This document shows positions 47,159 to 55,885 of a DNA stretch of 64,000 nt, one piece after another. The DNA comes from Rhizobium sp. AC27/96 (lineage in GTDB: Bacteria > Pseudomonadota > Alphaproteobacteria > Rhizobiales > Rhizobiaceae), in assembly GCF_001692325.1 (NCBI RefSeq), contig NZ_LXKN01000001.1, forward strand, positions 496,001 through 560,000, read 5' to 3'. The position numbers and the translations under genes are program-made. Under the pieces are notes generated by a model. The model was not told where the DNA came from, did no database searches, and saw only the letters and a list, made by a program, of their open reading frames with translations. Each line of letters starts with the position of its first letter. Within the stretch, counting starts at the first letter, position 1.

Positions 47159-47995
47159 TCAACCCAGCCGTAAAACCAGCACGCCGGCGGCAATGATCGC
47201 GCCGGCAACGTAGCGCCAAATGCTCGACCGCTCCTTCAAGACGAGGACCGATATGACCAGCGCGAAGAGGATCGACGTCTCGCGCAGGGCCGCGACCATG
47301 GCGACGGGCGCCTTGGTCATCGCCCATAAAGCCAGCCCGTAGGAGACGATCGAGCCGCCGCCGCCGATAAGCCCTCGCCACCAATTATAGCGGATGTGAG
47401 CGGCAACCGCATTGATGCCACGCTGCGAGATCGCCCATATGAACAGAAGGATCGGCGGCAGGAGCGACATCCAGAGCGTATAGGATATGGAGTTGCCGGA
47501 TATCCGTGCGCCGATGCCGTCGACATAGGTATAGGTCGCGATGACAACAGCGTTGGCAAGCGCCAGTACGATGGCCCTGCGGCTGCCCTTCCGGGCTTCG
47601 AAGGCAAGCGTCAAAATGCCGGCGCAAATGGTCATCGTGCCGATCAGCGCGCCGCCGGACAAAGATTCCTTGAGGATGAAGCTGCTTGTGGAAACGATGA
47701 TCAGCGGCGCCACGCCGCGCATCAGCGGGTAGACGAGGCCGATGTCGCCCGCACGATAGGCGGCTGCGACAAGCTGAAAATAGGCGAATTGCAGAATGGC
47801 CGAGGCGCCGATAAACGGCCAGGCCGCGGAAGCCGGCATCGGCAGGAATGGCAGCAGGGGCAGGGCTGCGACGGCACCGCCGGCCGAGACCAGCGCAGCA
47901 TCGAGCGATTTATCGGTCCCGGCCTTGATGATCGCATTCCATGTCGCATGCAGCAGGGCGCCGAAAAGGACAAGGGCGATAACGTCGAGCGACAC
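47159..47995 (-). CDS. EamA/DMT family membrane transporter
   Basis: A protein of about 278 residues from the GTG at 47995, chosen because the product then begins SLDVIALVLFGALLHATWNA, the usual N terminus, with CCGAGG upstream. Ten helices in two repeats; MSRGT... upstream residues do not resemble the family. Family sections are GDIGLVYPLMRGVAPLIIVS and the C-terminal ETSILFALVISVLVLKERSS. It would move a small metabolite across the inner membrane; the substrate is unknown. It is transcribed towards rplM but separated from it by that operon's promoter. Confidence 0.85.
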   Translation of the reverse strand: MSLDVIALVLFGALLHATWNAIIKAGTDKSLDAALVSAGGAVAALPLLPFLPMPASAAWPFIGASAILQFAYFQLVAAAYRAGDIGLVYPLMRGVAPLIIVSTSSFILKESLSGGALIGTMTICAGILTLAFEARKGSRRAIVLALANAVVIATYTYVDGIGARISGNSISYTLWMSLLPPILLFIWAISQRGINAVAAHIRYNWWRGLIGGGGSIVSYGLALWAMTKAPVAMVAALRETSILFALVISVLVLKERSSIWRYVAGAIIAAGVLVLRLG

Positions 47996-48838
47996 GAAAA
48001 CCTCGGAAATTGGCTGGAGAACCCAAAAGCTTGGTAATTTGTGGGAGTTTGGCTTCCATATGATCCGTAATGCATCAAAAAGCAACGAAATATGCTGTCT
48101 TGTGAGACTTGTTCCACGCGACAATATTTGGGCCGCGGGTCTGCATGGAGGCGTTCGCTTTAGGTTCCATCTGCGCCCCTAGATATTATGTATTACTAAT
48201 TTATTGGAGTATGAACCGCGAACAAACATCGCATGTGATGTGAACGCATGGGTAGAATTGGCACATTATGGTTTGCTGATGCTGCCGTTCGAGGCTGCTG
48301 CGGAATGGAGATGGCCCGCGTGATGTTGTCGAGTTGAAACTATCTTGTATTTTCCCGCTATAATTGTTTTTGAGTTAAATACAGTGGAAAATTTTGCAAA
48401 TAATGTAAACTATTACAGGCGGGCGTTTATCGTTACGCACCTAGCCAGCGTGAGCTATGTCACATTGGTTTTAAGTATAAAACCAAGATCCACTGATTAA
48501 AATTGGTGTAGATTTGCCTGAAACCAAAAAATATTCTGTGGGAAATATACCGCGCTGCACATAAAGCTGCGTTCGCAATCGGTTCTCATTTCAATCGACT
48601 TCTTATTAGTAATGGCTAATTGATATGCGAATGAATGGAGAACAAAGGTTGCATTTCATGAGAACACGTTTTGATCGCATCCGGGAAACCGATGAAAGCG
48701 CTTTGAAAGGTAGTCCAAGTCGAGGTACGCACCAATTGCTGCATGGCCGCTGCGTCGGCAGCACTCCATGCCTGGGACAATCAGTGGTCGTGAGCGGCAG
48801 CGTGCGCGGCGCCCGAAATAACACCTAGCGCATCACAA
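47996..48838. other. Long AT-rich intergenic region, no confident gene
   Basis: This 840-base stretch is richer in A and T than its surroundings. It includes a TATAAT box at 48359-48364, a perfect nine-pair hairpin TTGGTTTTA/TAAAACCAA at 48465-48486 and several short AT palindromes. Two open frames near 48606-48828 overlap on opposite strands and neither looks like a real protein. It might hold a small RNA or a decayed gene. Confidence 0.45.
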
Positions 48839-49165
48839 TCACCGCCGGAAAATCAAATCATCGTCATCGAGGTCAGTCGTCGGGCGGCATATGTAGACGG
48901 GGCAGGAGGCCCGGTCTTTTGTGGGCAGATAATCCTGATCCGCATAATAGCCGATATCGCACGCGCCGCTGTCTGCGACATAGCGGTCATAGAGCGTCAT
49001 GTTGGGCGTTCTTTTGGACGGGTAGCGCATGATCACGGCCCGTTCGCGATTGATTGTCGCCTTGGCCTCGGCGCAGGTCATCGACATGGAGTTGTAACGG
49101 GAAATCGCCAGAGCCGGCGTCGCCGCCACCGTGATCAGCAGGCTCAGGAGAACGATCTTTTTCAT
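48839..49165 (-). CDS. Small exported protein of unknown function
   Basis: A 108-residue protein with a clear signal peptide (KKIVLLSLLITVAATPALA, cleavage at about residue 20). The mature part has four cysteines (SMTCAEAKATIN, SGACDIGYY, RASCPVYICRP) that could form two disulphides, so it is likely periplasmic. The pattern TCAEAKATINRERAVIMRYP occurs in small rhizobial exported proteins as I recall, without assigned role. It is divergent from the CoA-binding protein gene at 49278. Confidence is in the gene rather than in a function. Confidence 0.75.
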   Translation of the reverse strand: MKKIVLLSLLITVAATPALAISRYNSMSMTCAEAKATINRERAVIMRYPSKRTPNMTLYDRYVADSGACDIGYYADQDYLPTKDRASCPVYICRPTTDLDDDDLIFRR

Positions 49166-49277
49166 GGGGTTAATCCTCCCTGAAGTTGTTATAATGCAAT
49201 ATATACGTAGAGGCTGCGGCTGCGGTTTCTATGTTTGCGGCAGAAACGCAAGTTCGATCGAGTAGGGAGGCTTCGTG

Positions 49278-49706
49278 ATGAACCACGACACTTATGACGA
49301 TTCCTATATTGCCGACATCCTTCTTTCCGTCAGGACCATCGCGCTCGTCGGCGCGTCGCCCAATCCCGCGCGGCCAAGCAATGGCGTGATGGCCTATCTG
49401 CTGAACAAGGGCTATCGCGTCATTCCTGTTAATCCGGGCCAGGCCGGCAAGGAAATCCTCGGGCAATGGGTCTATGCGCATCTCGCCGATATTCCCGAGC
49501 CGGTGGACATGGTCGATGTCTTTCGTGCACCCGAATATCTGCGGTCGGTCGTCGAGGAAACCATCATGGTCGATCCCCGCCCGCCGGTGATCTGGGGTCA
49601 GCTCGGCGTGCGCGACGATGCGGCAGCGGCAAGAGCCGAGGCTGCGGGCGTCAGGGTCATCATGGACCGTTGCCCGGCCATTGAATATCCGCGTCTGGTT
49701 GCCTGA
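49278..49706 (+). CDS. CoA-binding domain protein (YccU type)
   Basis: A 142-residue single Rossmann-fold protein. The nucleotide-binding start VRTIALVGASPNPARPSNGV and later VDMVDVFRAPEYLRSVVEET and PPVIWGQLGVRDDAAAARAE match the CoA-binding domain of succinyl-CoA synthetase alpha-like proteins (YccU). Small proteins of this type have no proven reaction. The start may be GTG 49275 or ATG 49278, both after GGGAGG. It runs in the same direction as metY, 169 bases upstream, but with a structured leader between. Confidence 0.85.
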   Translation: MNHDTYDDSYIADILLSVRTIALVGASPNPARPSNGVMAYLLNKGYRVIPVNPGQAGKEILGQWVYAHLADIPEPVDMVDVFRAPEYLRSVVEETIMVDPRPPVIWGQLGVRDDAAAARAEAAGVRVIMDRCPAIEYPRLVA

Positions 49707-49778
49707 TCCGGGATGGCGCCGGTCGTGGACAATCAGCCGTTTATCGCGCGATCTCTCTGAAATATGGCAAGTTTTTTC

Positions 49779-49809
49779 CGCGAGCCGAAAAGCACGGCAA
49801 AGTTCGCGG
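49779..49809 (+). promoter_or_regulatory. Nested stem in the metY leader
   Basis: An outer stem CCGCGA/TCGCGG encloses an inner stem GCCG/CGGC with loop AAAAGCA. It lies about 65 bases before the metY ATG. The conserved sequence of the SAM-II riboswitch, known before met genes in rhizobia, was not recognised here. Confidence 0.4.
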
Positions 49810-49875
49810 TTAACTTTCATGTCCCGGCCGCTATGATCTTTCCACGACAAAGACAATCTGGCGGGAGGAAAGATC

Positions 49876-51159
49876 ATGCCGACGAACAATCCTGGTTTCG
49901 ACACGCTTGCAATCCATGCGGGCGCGCAGCCGGACCCTACCACCGGGGCCCGCGCGACGCCGATCTATCAGACGACGTCCTTCGTTTTTCAGGATGCGGA
50001 TCATGCCGCGGCACTCTTCGGGCTGCAGCAATTCGGCAATATCTATACGCGCATCATGAACCCGACCCAGGCCGTGCTCGAGGAGCGGGTGGCGGCCCTT
50101 GAAGGCGGAACGGCAGCGCTTGCCGTTGCTTCGGGCCATGCAGCCCAGCTGCTCGTTTTCCATACCATCATGCGGCCGGGCGACAATTTCGTCGCCGCCA
50201 AGCGGCTTTATGGCGGCTCCGTCAATCAGTTCGGCCAATCCTTCAAGAACTTCGATTGGCGGGTCCGCTGGGCTGATTCGGCCGATCCGTCGAGCTTCGA
50301 AGCACAGATCGACGATCGCACCCGTGGGATATTCATCGAGAGCCTGGCCAATCCGGGCGGTACCTTCGTCGATATTGCTGCAATCGCCGCCGTCGCTCAC
50401 AAGCACGGTCTGCCGCTGATTGTCGACAATACATTGGCGAGCCCCTATCTGATCCGGCCGCTGGAGCATGGTGCCGATATCGTCGTGCACTCGCTGACGA
50501 AATTCCTAGGCGGCCACGGCAATTCCATGGGTGGCATCATCATCGATGGCGGTACATTTGATTGGTCGGCCTCGGGCAACTACCCCATGCTGTCAGAGCC
50601 GAGGCCGGAATATAATGGTGCCGTGCTGCACGCGACCTTCGGCAACTTCGCCTTCGCCATCGCCTGCCGCGTTCTCGGCCTGCGCGACCTCGGACCGGCA
50701 ATTTCGCCGTTTAACGCCTTCCTGATCCTGACCGGCATCGAGACGCTGCCGCTGCGCATACAGCGCCATTCCGACAATGCGATCGCCGTGGCGCGCTGGC
50801 TGAAGGGGCAGGAGAAGGTGGCATGGGTCAACTATGCCGGCCTTGAGGATGACCCGAACCACGCCCTGCAGCAGCGCTACTCCCCCAAGGGAGCAGGGTC
50901 GGTCTTCACCTTCGGGCTGAAAGGCGGCTACGAGGCGGGCAAGGGCTTGGTGGAGGGGCTGGAACTCTTCTCGCATCTCGCCAATATCGGCGACACCAAG
51001 TCGCTGGTCATCCATCCCGCGTCGACGACGCACAAGCAGCTGACCGACGAGCAGAAGGTCGCTGCCGGTGCCGGGCCCGATGTGGTGCGCCTGTCCGTCG
51101 GCATCGAGGACGTCAAGGATATCATCGCGGATCTGGAACAGGCACTGGCGAAGGTGTGA
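49876..51159 (+). CDS. metY: O-acetylhomoserine sulfhydrylase
   Basis: A 427-residue PLP enzyme of the Cys/Met-metabolism family that converts O-acetylhomoserine and sulfide to homocysteine. The PLP lysine is in [11 protein letters not shown] at about residue 209. [40 protein letters not shown] and [20 protein letters not shown] support MetY rather than cystathionine lyases; the length (over 420) also fits MetY. The ATG follows GGGAGGAAAG. The next genes are convergent ars genes, and a hairpin separates the two. Confidence 0.9.
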   Translation: MPTNNPGFDTLAIHAGAQPDPTTGARATPIYQTTSFVFQDADHAAALFGLQQFGNIYTRIMNPTQAVLEERVAALEGGTAALAVASGHAAQLLVFHTIMRPGDNFVAAKRLYGGSVNQFGQSFKNFDWRVRWADSADPSSFEAQIDDRTRGIFIESLANPGGTFVDIAAIAAVAHKHGLPLIVDNTLASPYLIRPLEHGADIVVHSLTKFLGGHGNSMGGIIIDGGTFDWSASGNYPMLSEPRPEYNGAVLHATFGNFAFAIACRVLGLRDLGPAISPFNAFLILTGIETLPLRIQRHSDNAIAVARWLKGQEKVAWVNYAGLEDDPNHALQQRYSPKGAGSVFTFGLKGGYEAGKGLVEGLELFSHLANIGDTKSLVIHPASTTHKQLTDEQKVAAGAGPDVVRLSVGIEDVKDIIADLEQALAKV

Positions 51160-51160
51160 T

Positions 51161-51192
51161 GCGGCGGGTGGCAAAGCGTTAAAACCCGCCGC
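51161..51192. terminator. Hairpin between convergent metY and arsH
   Basis: GCGGCGGGT pairs perfectly with ACCCGCCGC, nine pairs around a fourteen-base loop. No T run follows on either strand. Confidence 0.5.
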
Positions 51193-51203
51193 GGATTGCC
51201 AGG

Positions 51204-51932
51204 TCAGATTGAGTTCAGGGAAACCCGCTGCTCGAGTTTGGCGGCGGTTTCCCTTCGTTCGCTATAGCGATCGGTGAGATATGGCGAGGCGTCGCGGGTA
51301 ATAAGAGTGAACTTGACCAGTTCCTCGCAGACATCGACGACCCTGTCGTAGAAAGCCGACGGCTTCATGCGGCCGTCAGCATCGAATTCCTGATAGGCCT
51401 TGGCCACCGAGGACTGATTGGGGATGGTGATCATCCGCATCCAGCGGCCAAGCACACGCATCTGGTTCAGCGCGTTGAAGGACTGGCTGCCGCCCGACAC
51501 CTCCATGACGGCCAGGGTCTTTCCCTGCGTTGGGCGCACGGAACCGATGGAGAGCGGAATCCAGTCGATCTGCGCTTTCATGATGCCCGTCATGGCTCCA
51601 TGGCGCTCCGGACTGACCCATACCTGACCTTCGGACCATTCGGAAAGCTCGCGAAGTTCCTTCACCTTCGGATGGCTCGCCGGCGCCTCGTCGGGGAGGG
51701 GCAGGCCCTTGGGATCGAACATCCTGACCTCGCACCCAAGGCGTTCCAACAGGCGGCGGGCCTCATGGGCGAGTAGACGGCTATAGGAGACCTCGCGCAA
51801 GGAACCATAGAGGATTAGAATTCGCGGTCTATGCGTCGAGAATGCCGGGCGAAGCGCATCGAGATCCGGCTGGTGCAGGTGCCCGGCATCCAGGGCGGGG
51901 AACGTCTCAGACAATGCGCTTGCCTTTCTCAT
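51204..51932 (-). CDS. arsH: ArsH, NADPH-dependent FMN reductase of arsenic resistance
   Basis: A protein of about 242 residues from the ATG at 51932 (an upstream in-frame start at 51968 is less likely). The flavodoxin-like fold shows [20 protein letters not shown], the FMN-binding loop, and [20 protein letters not shown]. ArsH reduces or oxidises organoarsenicals and is common in ars operons of rhizobia. The gene overlaps the 3' end of arsC, so it is the last gene of the ars operon. Confidence 0.92.
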   Translation of the reverse strand: MRKASALSETFPALDAGHLHQPDLDALRPAFSTHRPRILILYGSLREVSYSRLLAHEARRLLERLGCEVRMFDPKGLPLPDEAPASHPKVKELRELSEWSEGQVWVSPERHGAMTGIMKAQIDWIPLSIGSVRPTQGKTLAVMEVSGGSQSFNALNQMRVLGRWMRMITIPNQSSVAKAYQEFDADGRMKPSAFYDRVVDVCEELVKFTLITRDASPYLTDRYSERRETAAKLEQRVSLNSI

Positions 51933-52329
51933 CGAGAACCTTCTCGCCGTCTTCCTTGGTGAATTCACCCTTGTGGGTGTCCGGAAGTATATCGAGTACG
52001 AGTTCGGATGGCCGGCTCAACCGTGTTCCGAGTGGACTGACGACGAAAGGCCGGTTGATGAGGATGGGATCCTTGAGCATGGCATCCAGCAATTGGTCGT
52101 CCGTCAGGTTGGGGTCGTCGAGGCCAAGTTCGGCATAGGGAGTTCCCTTCTCGCGGATCGCCTGACGGACGGTAAGGCCTGCGTCGGAGATCAGTTTGGT
52201 CAATTGCTCCCGCGATGGCGGCGTCTTCAGATACTCGATCACGGTGGGTTCGAGCCCGGCGTTCCGGATCATCTCCAGTGTGTTTCGGGAGGTCCCGCAG
52301 GCGGGATTGTGGTAGATAGTGACGTTCAC
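51907..52329 (-). CDS. arsC: Arsenate reductase (glutaredoxin-dependent ArsC)
   Basis: A 140-residue enzyme that reduces arsenate to arsenite using glutathione and glutaredoxin. It starts with a GTG and reads [20 protein letters not shown], where the Cys at about residue 11 is catalytic. The arsenate-site arginines lie in the region near residues 60-110 ([20 protein letters not shown]). The start overlaps the acr3 stop by four bases (GTGA), so it is translationally coupled. It is distinct in fold from the truncated LMW-phosphatase-type arsC remnant upstream. Confidence 0.94.
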   Translation of the reverse strand: MNVTIYHNPACGTSRNTLEMIRNAGLEPTVIEYLKTPPSREQLTKLISDAGLTVRQAIREKGTPYAELGLDDPNLTDDQLLDAMLKDPILINRPFVVSPLGTRLSRPSELVLDILPDTHKGEFTKEDGEKVLDEKGKRIV

Positions 52330-53390
52330 GATGACGTCCTTTCGCTGACTGTATTTCTGATGACCGCGGGGCTGGCCTCGTACCAGCCCTTGGAACGGTT
52401 CACGATCCAGACGACCGAGAGCATCACGGGAACCTCGATGAGGACGCCGACGACGGTCGCCAGCGCTGCTCCCGACTGAAAACCGAACAGGCTGATTGCG
52501 GCTGCCACTGCGAGCTCGAAGAAGTTGCTGGCGCCGATCAGGGCCGATGGTCCGGCCACGCAGTGCTGCTCTCCGGACATGCGGTTCAGCAAATAGGCGA
52601 GCCCTGAATTGAAGTAGACCTGGATCAGGATCGGAACGGCCAGCAATGCGATGATCGTCGGTTGCGCGATAATCTGCTCTCCCTGGAAGCCGAACAGAAG
52701 AACGAGAGTTGCCAGCAACGCCAGTAGGGACAAGGGCTGCAGCCTTGCCAGGAGGGCGTCCAGCGTGCGGGTCGACCCTTCAGCCGTCAAATATCTGCGA
52801 ATGACCTGCGAGATCGCTACGGGAATGAGAATGTAGAGCGCCACCGAGATCATCAATGTGTCCCAGGGAACGGTAATGGCGGACAGCCCGAGCAGCAATC
52901 CCACGATTGGTGCAAAGGCCACGATCATGATCGCATCGTTCAGCGCCACCTGGGAAAGAGTGAAATGAGGTTCGCCTCTGGTAAGATTGCTCCAGACGAA
53001 AACCATGGCCGTGCACGGTGCGGCGGCAAGGATGATCAGCCCCGCTATGTAGGAATCGATCTGATTTGCCGGGAGGAAGGGGTGGAAGAGCCAGCCGACG
53101 AACAGCCAGCCCAGCAGAGCCATCGAAAACGGCTTGACGGCCCAGTTGATGAACAGCGTAACACTGATCCCGCGCCAATAGCTTCCGACCTTTGCAAGTG
53201 AACCGAAATCGATCTTCAGCAACATCGGAATGACCATAAGCCAGATGAGGATGGCCACGGGAATATTGACCTTAGCGGCTTCGGCCGCAGCGATGGCATG
53301 GAATACACCGGGCATTAGGTGGCCGAGGGCAATGCCGGCAACGATGCACAAGAAGACCCAGACGGTAAGATATCTCTCGAAAGTGGACAT
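52326..53390 (-). CDS. acr3: Arsenite exporter, ACR3 family
   Basis: A 354-residue inner membrane protein with ten helices of the ACR3 (ArsB-like but unrelated) family that exports arsenite. Family markers are the conserved Cys in LAAAPCTAMVFVWSNLTRGE and NDAIMIVAFAPIV; FNSGLAYLLNRM and SNFFELAVAAAISLFG also match. It acts with ArsC to convert and expel arsenate. The ATG overlaps the stop of the small arsC remnant by one base and the arsC start overlaps its stop. The symbol arsB is used for it in some genomes. Confidence 0.95.
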   Translation of the reverse strand: MSTFERYLTVWVFLCIVAGIALGHLMPGVFHAIAAAEAAKVNIPVAILIWLMVIPMLLKIDFGSLAKVGSYWRGISVTLFINWAVKPFSMALLGWLFVGWLFHPFLPANQIDSYIAGLIILAAAPCTAMVFVWSNLTRGEPHFTLSQVALNDAIMIVAFAPIVGLLLGLSAITVPWDTLMISVALYILIPVAISQVIRRYLTAEGSTRTLDALLARLQPLSLLALLATLVLLFGFQGEQIIAQPTIIALLAVPILIQVYFNSGLAYLLNRMSGEQHCVAGPSALIGASNFFELAVAAAISLFGFQSGAALATVVGVLIEVPVMLSVVWIVNRSKGWYEASPAVIRNTVSERTSS

Positions 53391-53554
53391 CAGCTTGCCT
53401 TCTCGGATGCGCCTTCAAGGGCGCAGATCTGCCGAAGCCCGTGTTCCAGCGCTATGCGACTGCCGCCCTCCTTGCTCAGGATCGATTCGGCGAGAATGGA
53501 GCGTGCGGAATTGCGCGTGCACAAGAAGAGCACGTTGTAGGTTCTGTCGGTCAT
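53390..53554 (-). pseudogene. Shrunken remnant of an LMW-phosphatase-type arsenate reductase
   Basis: A 54-codon open frame from ATG 53554 to TGA 53390. The first 27 residues (TDRTYNVLFLCTRNSARSIL) are the N terminus of the thioredoxin-linked ArsC family, with the catalytic C-x5-R loop intact except for Gly to Arg. The rest (GSRIALEHGLRQICALEGAS) resembles that family's C terminus, so about 90 internal residues appear to be missing by an in-frame deletion. Its stop overlaps the acr3 start by one base, so it still couples translation. It cannot be a full enzyme. A short functional peptide is possible. Confidence 0.65.
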
Positions 53555-53569
53555 GGTCGGGTTCCGTGG

Positions 53570-53929
53570 TTAGGTCGGGGGCCGGGCGGTCTCCGGTGGG
53601 CAGCATGGCGTGAGATCGGCGATCAAGGGCGCACACAACTCCGCATTTCCCCCGCAGCAGTCCTTGAGAAGGAACAGCGTCAGCGCCCGAAAGCCTTCGA
53701 GATCAGCGCGGTATATAATGGAGCGGCTCCGGCGCTCGCTTCGCACGATGCCGGCTCGAGAGAGGGTCCCCAGATGCGCGGACATCGTGTTCTGCGGGAC
53801 ATCAAGCATTCGGGCGAGTTCACCCGCCGGGATTCCATCCGGTTCGGATTTGACCAGCAGGCGAAAGGTTTCAAGCCTTGTCGTCTGCGCGAGGGCGGCC
53901 AGCGCCGCGATTGCATCTGTTGATTCCAT
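53570..53929 (-). CDS. arsR: ArsR-family arsenic-responsive repressor
   Basis: A 119-residue winged-helix repressor. DAIAALAALAQTTRLETFRL opens the fold and ELARMLDVPQNTMSAHLGTL is the recognition helix. Two cysteine sets (KDCCGGNAELC and TPCCPPE) in the C-terminal part would bind arsenite or antimonite to release DNA. It heads the ars operon and is followed by the arsC remnant after 15 bases. A strong sigma-70 promoter ends six bases before the ATG with no ribosome site visible, so the mRNA may be leaderless. Confidence 0.93.
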   Translation of the reverse strand: MESTDAIAALAALAQTTRLETFRLLVKSEPDGIPAGELARMLDVPQNTMSAHLGTLSRAGIVRSERRSRSIIYRADLEGFRALTLFLLKDCCGGNAELCAPLIADLTPCCPPETARPPT

Positions 53930-53963
53930 ATATCTAGAATAATGGATATATTGATTTTGTCAA
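53926..53963 (-). promoter_or_regulatory. ars operon promoter with overlapping operator-like palindrome
   Basis: On the minus strand TTGACA (53963-53958) and TATTCT (53941-53936) are 16 bases apart, and only six bases follow before the arsR ATG. An imperfect palindrome CCATATAT-CTAG-AATAATGG (53926-53945) spans the -10 and the start codon, where ArsR would block transcription. Promoter match is clear; operator role is inferred. Confidence 0.65.
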
Positions 53964-54179
53964 CTGGGGATCGGTGACTGCCTCCTGTATTTGATTGTCT
54001 TAAAAACCGAGACGGCCGGGCCACCTCGCGATGCGCGCCCGGCTCACCTATTTCGAGGCGCCGCAATCCCGCAAAAGGCTGAAAAAGCCGATGGGCTATC
54101 TTTGACGGCCTGCCGTTTCGTGCTTGTCTCGATCCGCAGTCGCATGACAAGCGGCGCAGGCAAGCAAGAGGAGGCATTC

Positions 54180-54524
54180 GTGACGACATATCTGCGGCTG
54201 GATATCGATGGCGTCGAACCGGAGGCGGGGACGCCGGCCGCAGATCGGCTCGTTTCGGGGGCTCCCGCGTTCCGCACCTGGAACCTCGAAGAGGCCGATG
54301 GAGGTCTCTACGCAGGCATATGGGAGGCGACGCCGGGCAAATGGAAGATCGTCTATGACGAGTGGGAATACTTCCATATCCTCTCAGGCTACTCAATCGT
54401 GACGGCAGACGACGGCGAGACGTTTCATCTGCGCGCAGGCGACCGCCTCGTCTTGAAGCCGGGCTTCAAGGGGACATGGGAAGTCATTGAAACGACTCGC
54501 AAGGATTATGTGATCCGTCTTTGA
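54180..54524 (+). CDS. Cupin-fold protein of the EutQ/DUF861 type
   Basis: A 114-residue protein from the GTG at 54180, preferred for its AGAGGAGG site; in-frame ATGs upstream would add residues unlike the family. One small cupin barrel: DGGLYAGIWEATPGKWKIVY, EYFHILSGYSIVTADDGETF and RAGDRLVLKPGFKGTWEVIE, typical of cupin_3 (DUF861). No clear metal-binding set of two His and Glu. Its role is unknown. It lies between the ars operon (divergent) and the pst operon (same strand). Confidence 0.8.
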   Translation: MTTYLRLDIDGVEPEAGTPAADRLVSGAPAFRTWNLEEADGGLYAGIWEATPGKWKIVYDEWEYFHILSGYSIVTADDGETFHLRAGDRLVLKPGFKGTWEVIETTRKDYVIRL

Positions 54525-54645
54525 AAAGTTTGTTGAATCAAAACATGAAGTTCGATGCCGCGAATGGCCCGAAGCAGCTCATTCCATGGGGTTCCGCATC
54601 GGTCGTGATGATTGCCGCAGGTTGTGTCACCGCCGCTTCATTAAA

Positions 54646-54663
54646 CTGTCATCAAACTGAAAC
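54646..54663 (+). promoter_or_regulatory. Pho box before pstS
   Basis: CTGTCATCAAACTGAAAC fits the PhoB-binding consensus of two CTGTCAT-like repeats 11 bases apart. A possible -10 (TTAGAG) follows. The operon should be induced when phosphate is low. Confidence 0.7.
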
Positions 54664-54784
54664 AATGCGGCATTAGAGCCATCACTGTCGCTAGGAGATT
54701 GAGGTGGGGTTCTTAACCGATGGGATACTCCGTGCTCAGCTCCTGCTTGCCATCCCTTCATCACTCCGGGAAGTGAGTTCAATC

Positions 54785-55810
54785 ATGTTGAATCAGAAAT
54801 TTCGTTCGCTCTGCCTGACTGCAGGCTTCATCGCTGCCATGTCCGTTTCGGCTTCGGCTGCCGACATCACGGGCGCCGGCTCGAGCTTCATTGCTCCGGT
54901 TCTGTCCAAGTGGGCCGAAGGCTACAAGGCCGCGACGAACAATGTCGTCAACTACCAGTCGGTCGGTTCGGGCGCTGGCATCAAGCAGCTCCTCGACAAG
55001 ACCATCATCTTCGGCGCTTCCGACAAGCCGATGAGTGACGCTGACCTCGAGAAGAACGGCATTGCCCAGTTTCCGATGATCTCCGGCGGCATCGTCGTTT
55101 CCTATAACGTTGAAGGCGTGAAGCCGGGCGAACTCGTCCTCGACGGCAAGACGCTCGCCGACATCTTCCTCGGCAAGATCGCAAAGTGGGACGACGCTGC
55201 CATCAAGGCTCTCAACCCCGACGTGAAGCTGCCTTCGGCTCCGATCTCGGTCGTTTATCGCGCCGACAGCTCGGGCACGACCTTCAACTTCACCGACTAC
55301 CTGGCCAAGGTTTCGCCGGAGTGGAAGGAAAAGGTTGGTTCGAACACGGCAGTTGAATGGCCGGTCGGCTTCGGTGCCAAGGGTTCGGAAGGCGTTTCCA
55401 CCACCGTCAACCAGACGGCTGGTTCGATCTCCTACGTTGAGTATTCCTACGTCGTCGCCAACCACATTGGTTTTGCGAAGATGAAGAATGCTGCCGGCAA
55501 GGTTATCGAGCCGAGCCTCGACACCTTCAAGGCTGCTGCTTCCAACGCCGATTGGGCCAAGGCCAAGAACTTCAACCTGATCATCACCAATCAGCCGGGC
55601 GAAAAGAGCTGGCCGATTGCTGCTTCGACCTGGGTTCTGCTCTACAAGAAGCCGGCTGATCCTGCTCTCAACGAAGAAGCGCTGAAGTTCTTCAAGTGGT
55701 CCTACGAGCATGGCCAGAAGGACGCGACCGCCCTGTCGTACCTCGCGATCCCGGAAAGCGTTGCTGCGATCGTCGAGAAGTCCTGGAAGACGGACTTCGG
55801 CACGAAGTAA
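54785..55810 (+). CDS. pstS: Phosphate ABC transporter substrate-binding protein
   Basis: A 341-residue periplasmic protein. The ATG at 54785 opens a normal signal peptide ([20 protein letters not shown], cleavage at about residue 25). Phosphate-binding markers are [40 protein letters not shown] and [20 protein letters not shown]. It captures phosphate for the PstCAB transporter. The leader is about 100 bases downstream of the Pho box. It is the most expressed part of such operons, and a hairpin lies between pstS and pstC. Confidence 0.95.
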   Translation: MLNQKFRSLCLTAGFIAAMSVSASAADITGAGSSFIAPVLSKWAEGYKAATNNVVNYQSVGSGAGIKQLLDKTIIFGASDKPMSDADLEKNGIAQFPMISGGIVVSYNVEGVKPGELVLDGKTLADIFLGKIAKWDDAAIKALNPDVKLPSAPISVVYRADSSGTTFNFTDYLAKVSPEWKEKVGSNTAVEWPVGFGAKGSEGVSTTVNQTAGSISYVEYSYVVANHIGFAKMKNAAGKVIEPSLDTFKAAASNADWAKAKNFNLIITNQPGEKSWPIAASTWVLLYKKPADPALNEEALKFFKWSYEHGQKDATALSYLAIPESVAAIVEKSWKTDFGTK

Positions 55811-55832
55811 TCTGTGCTGCTTTAAGAGTTAC

Positions 55833-55862
55833 GGCGGACAGGGCATGGCCCTGTCCGCCTTT
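55833..55862 (+). terminator. Hairpin between pstS and pstC
   Basis: GGCGGACAGGGC pairs perfectly with GCCCTGTCCGCC around three bases, followed by TTTCG. It would cut down read-through into pstC, giving more PstS than the membrane parts. Confidence 0.7.
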
Positions 55863-55885
55863 CGTGACAGGACAAGGGGAAATCG

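Noticed and set aside
48606..48828. Two short overlapping open frames on opposite strands
   Set aside because: Neither has a recognisable domain, signal or reliable start; both lie in the low-GC gap and are not supported.
49707..49875. A SAM-II riboswitch before metY
   Set aside because: A nested stem is present, but the conserved bases of SAM-II are not visible.
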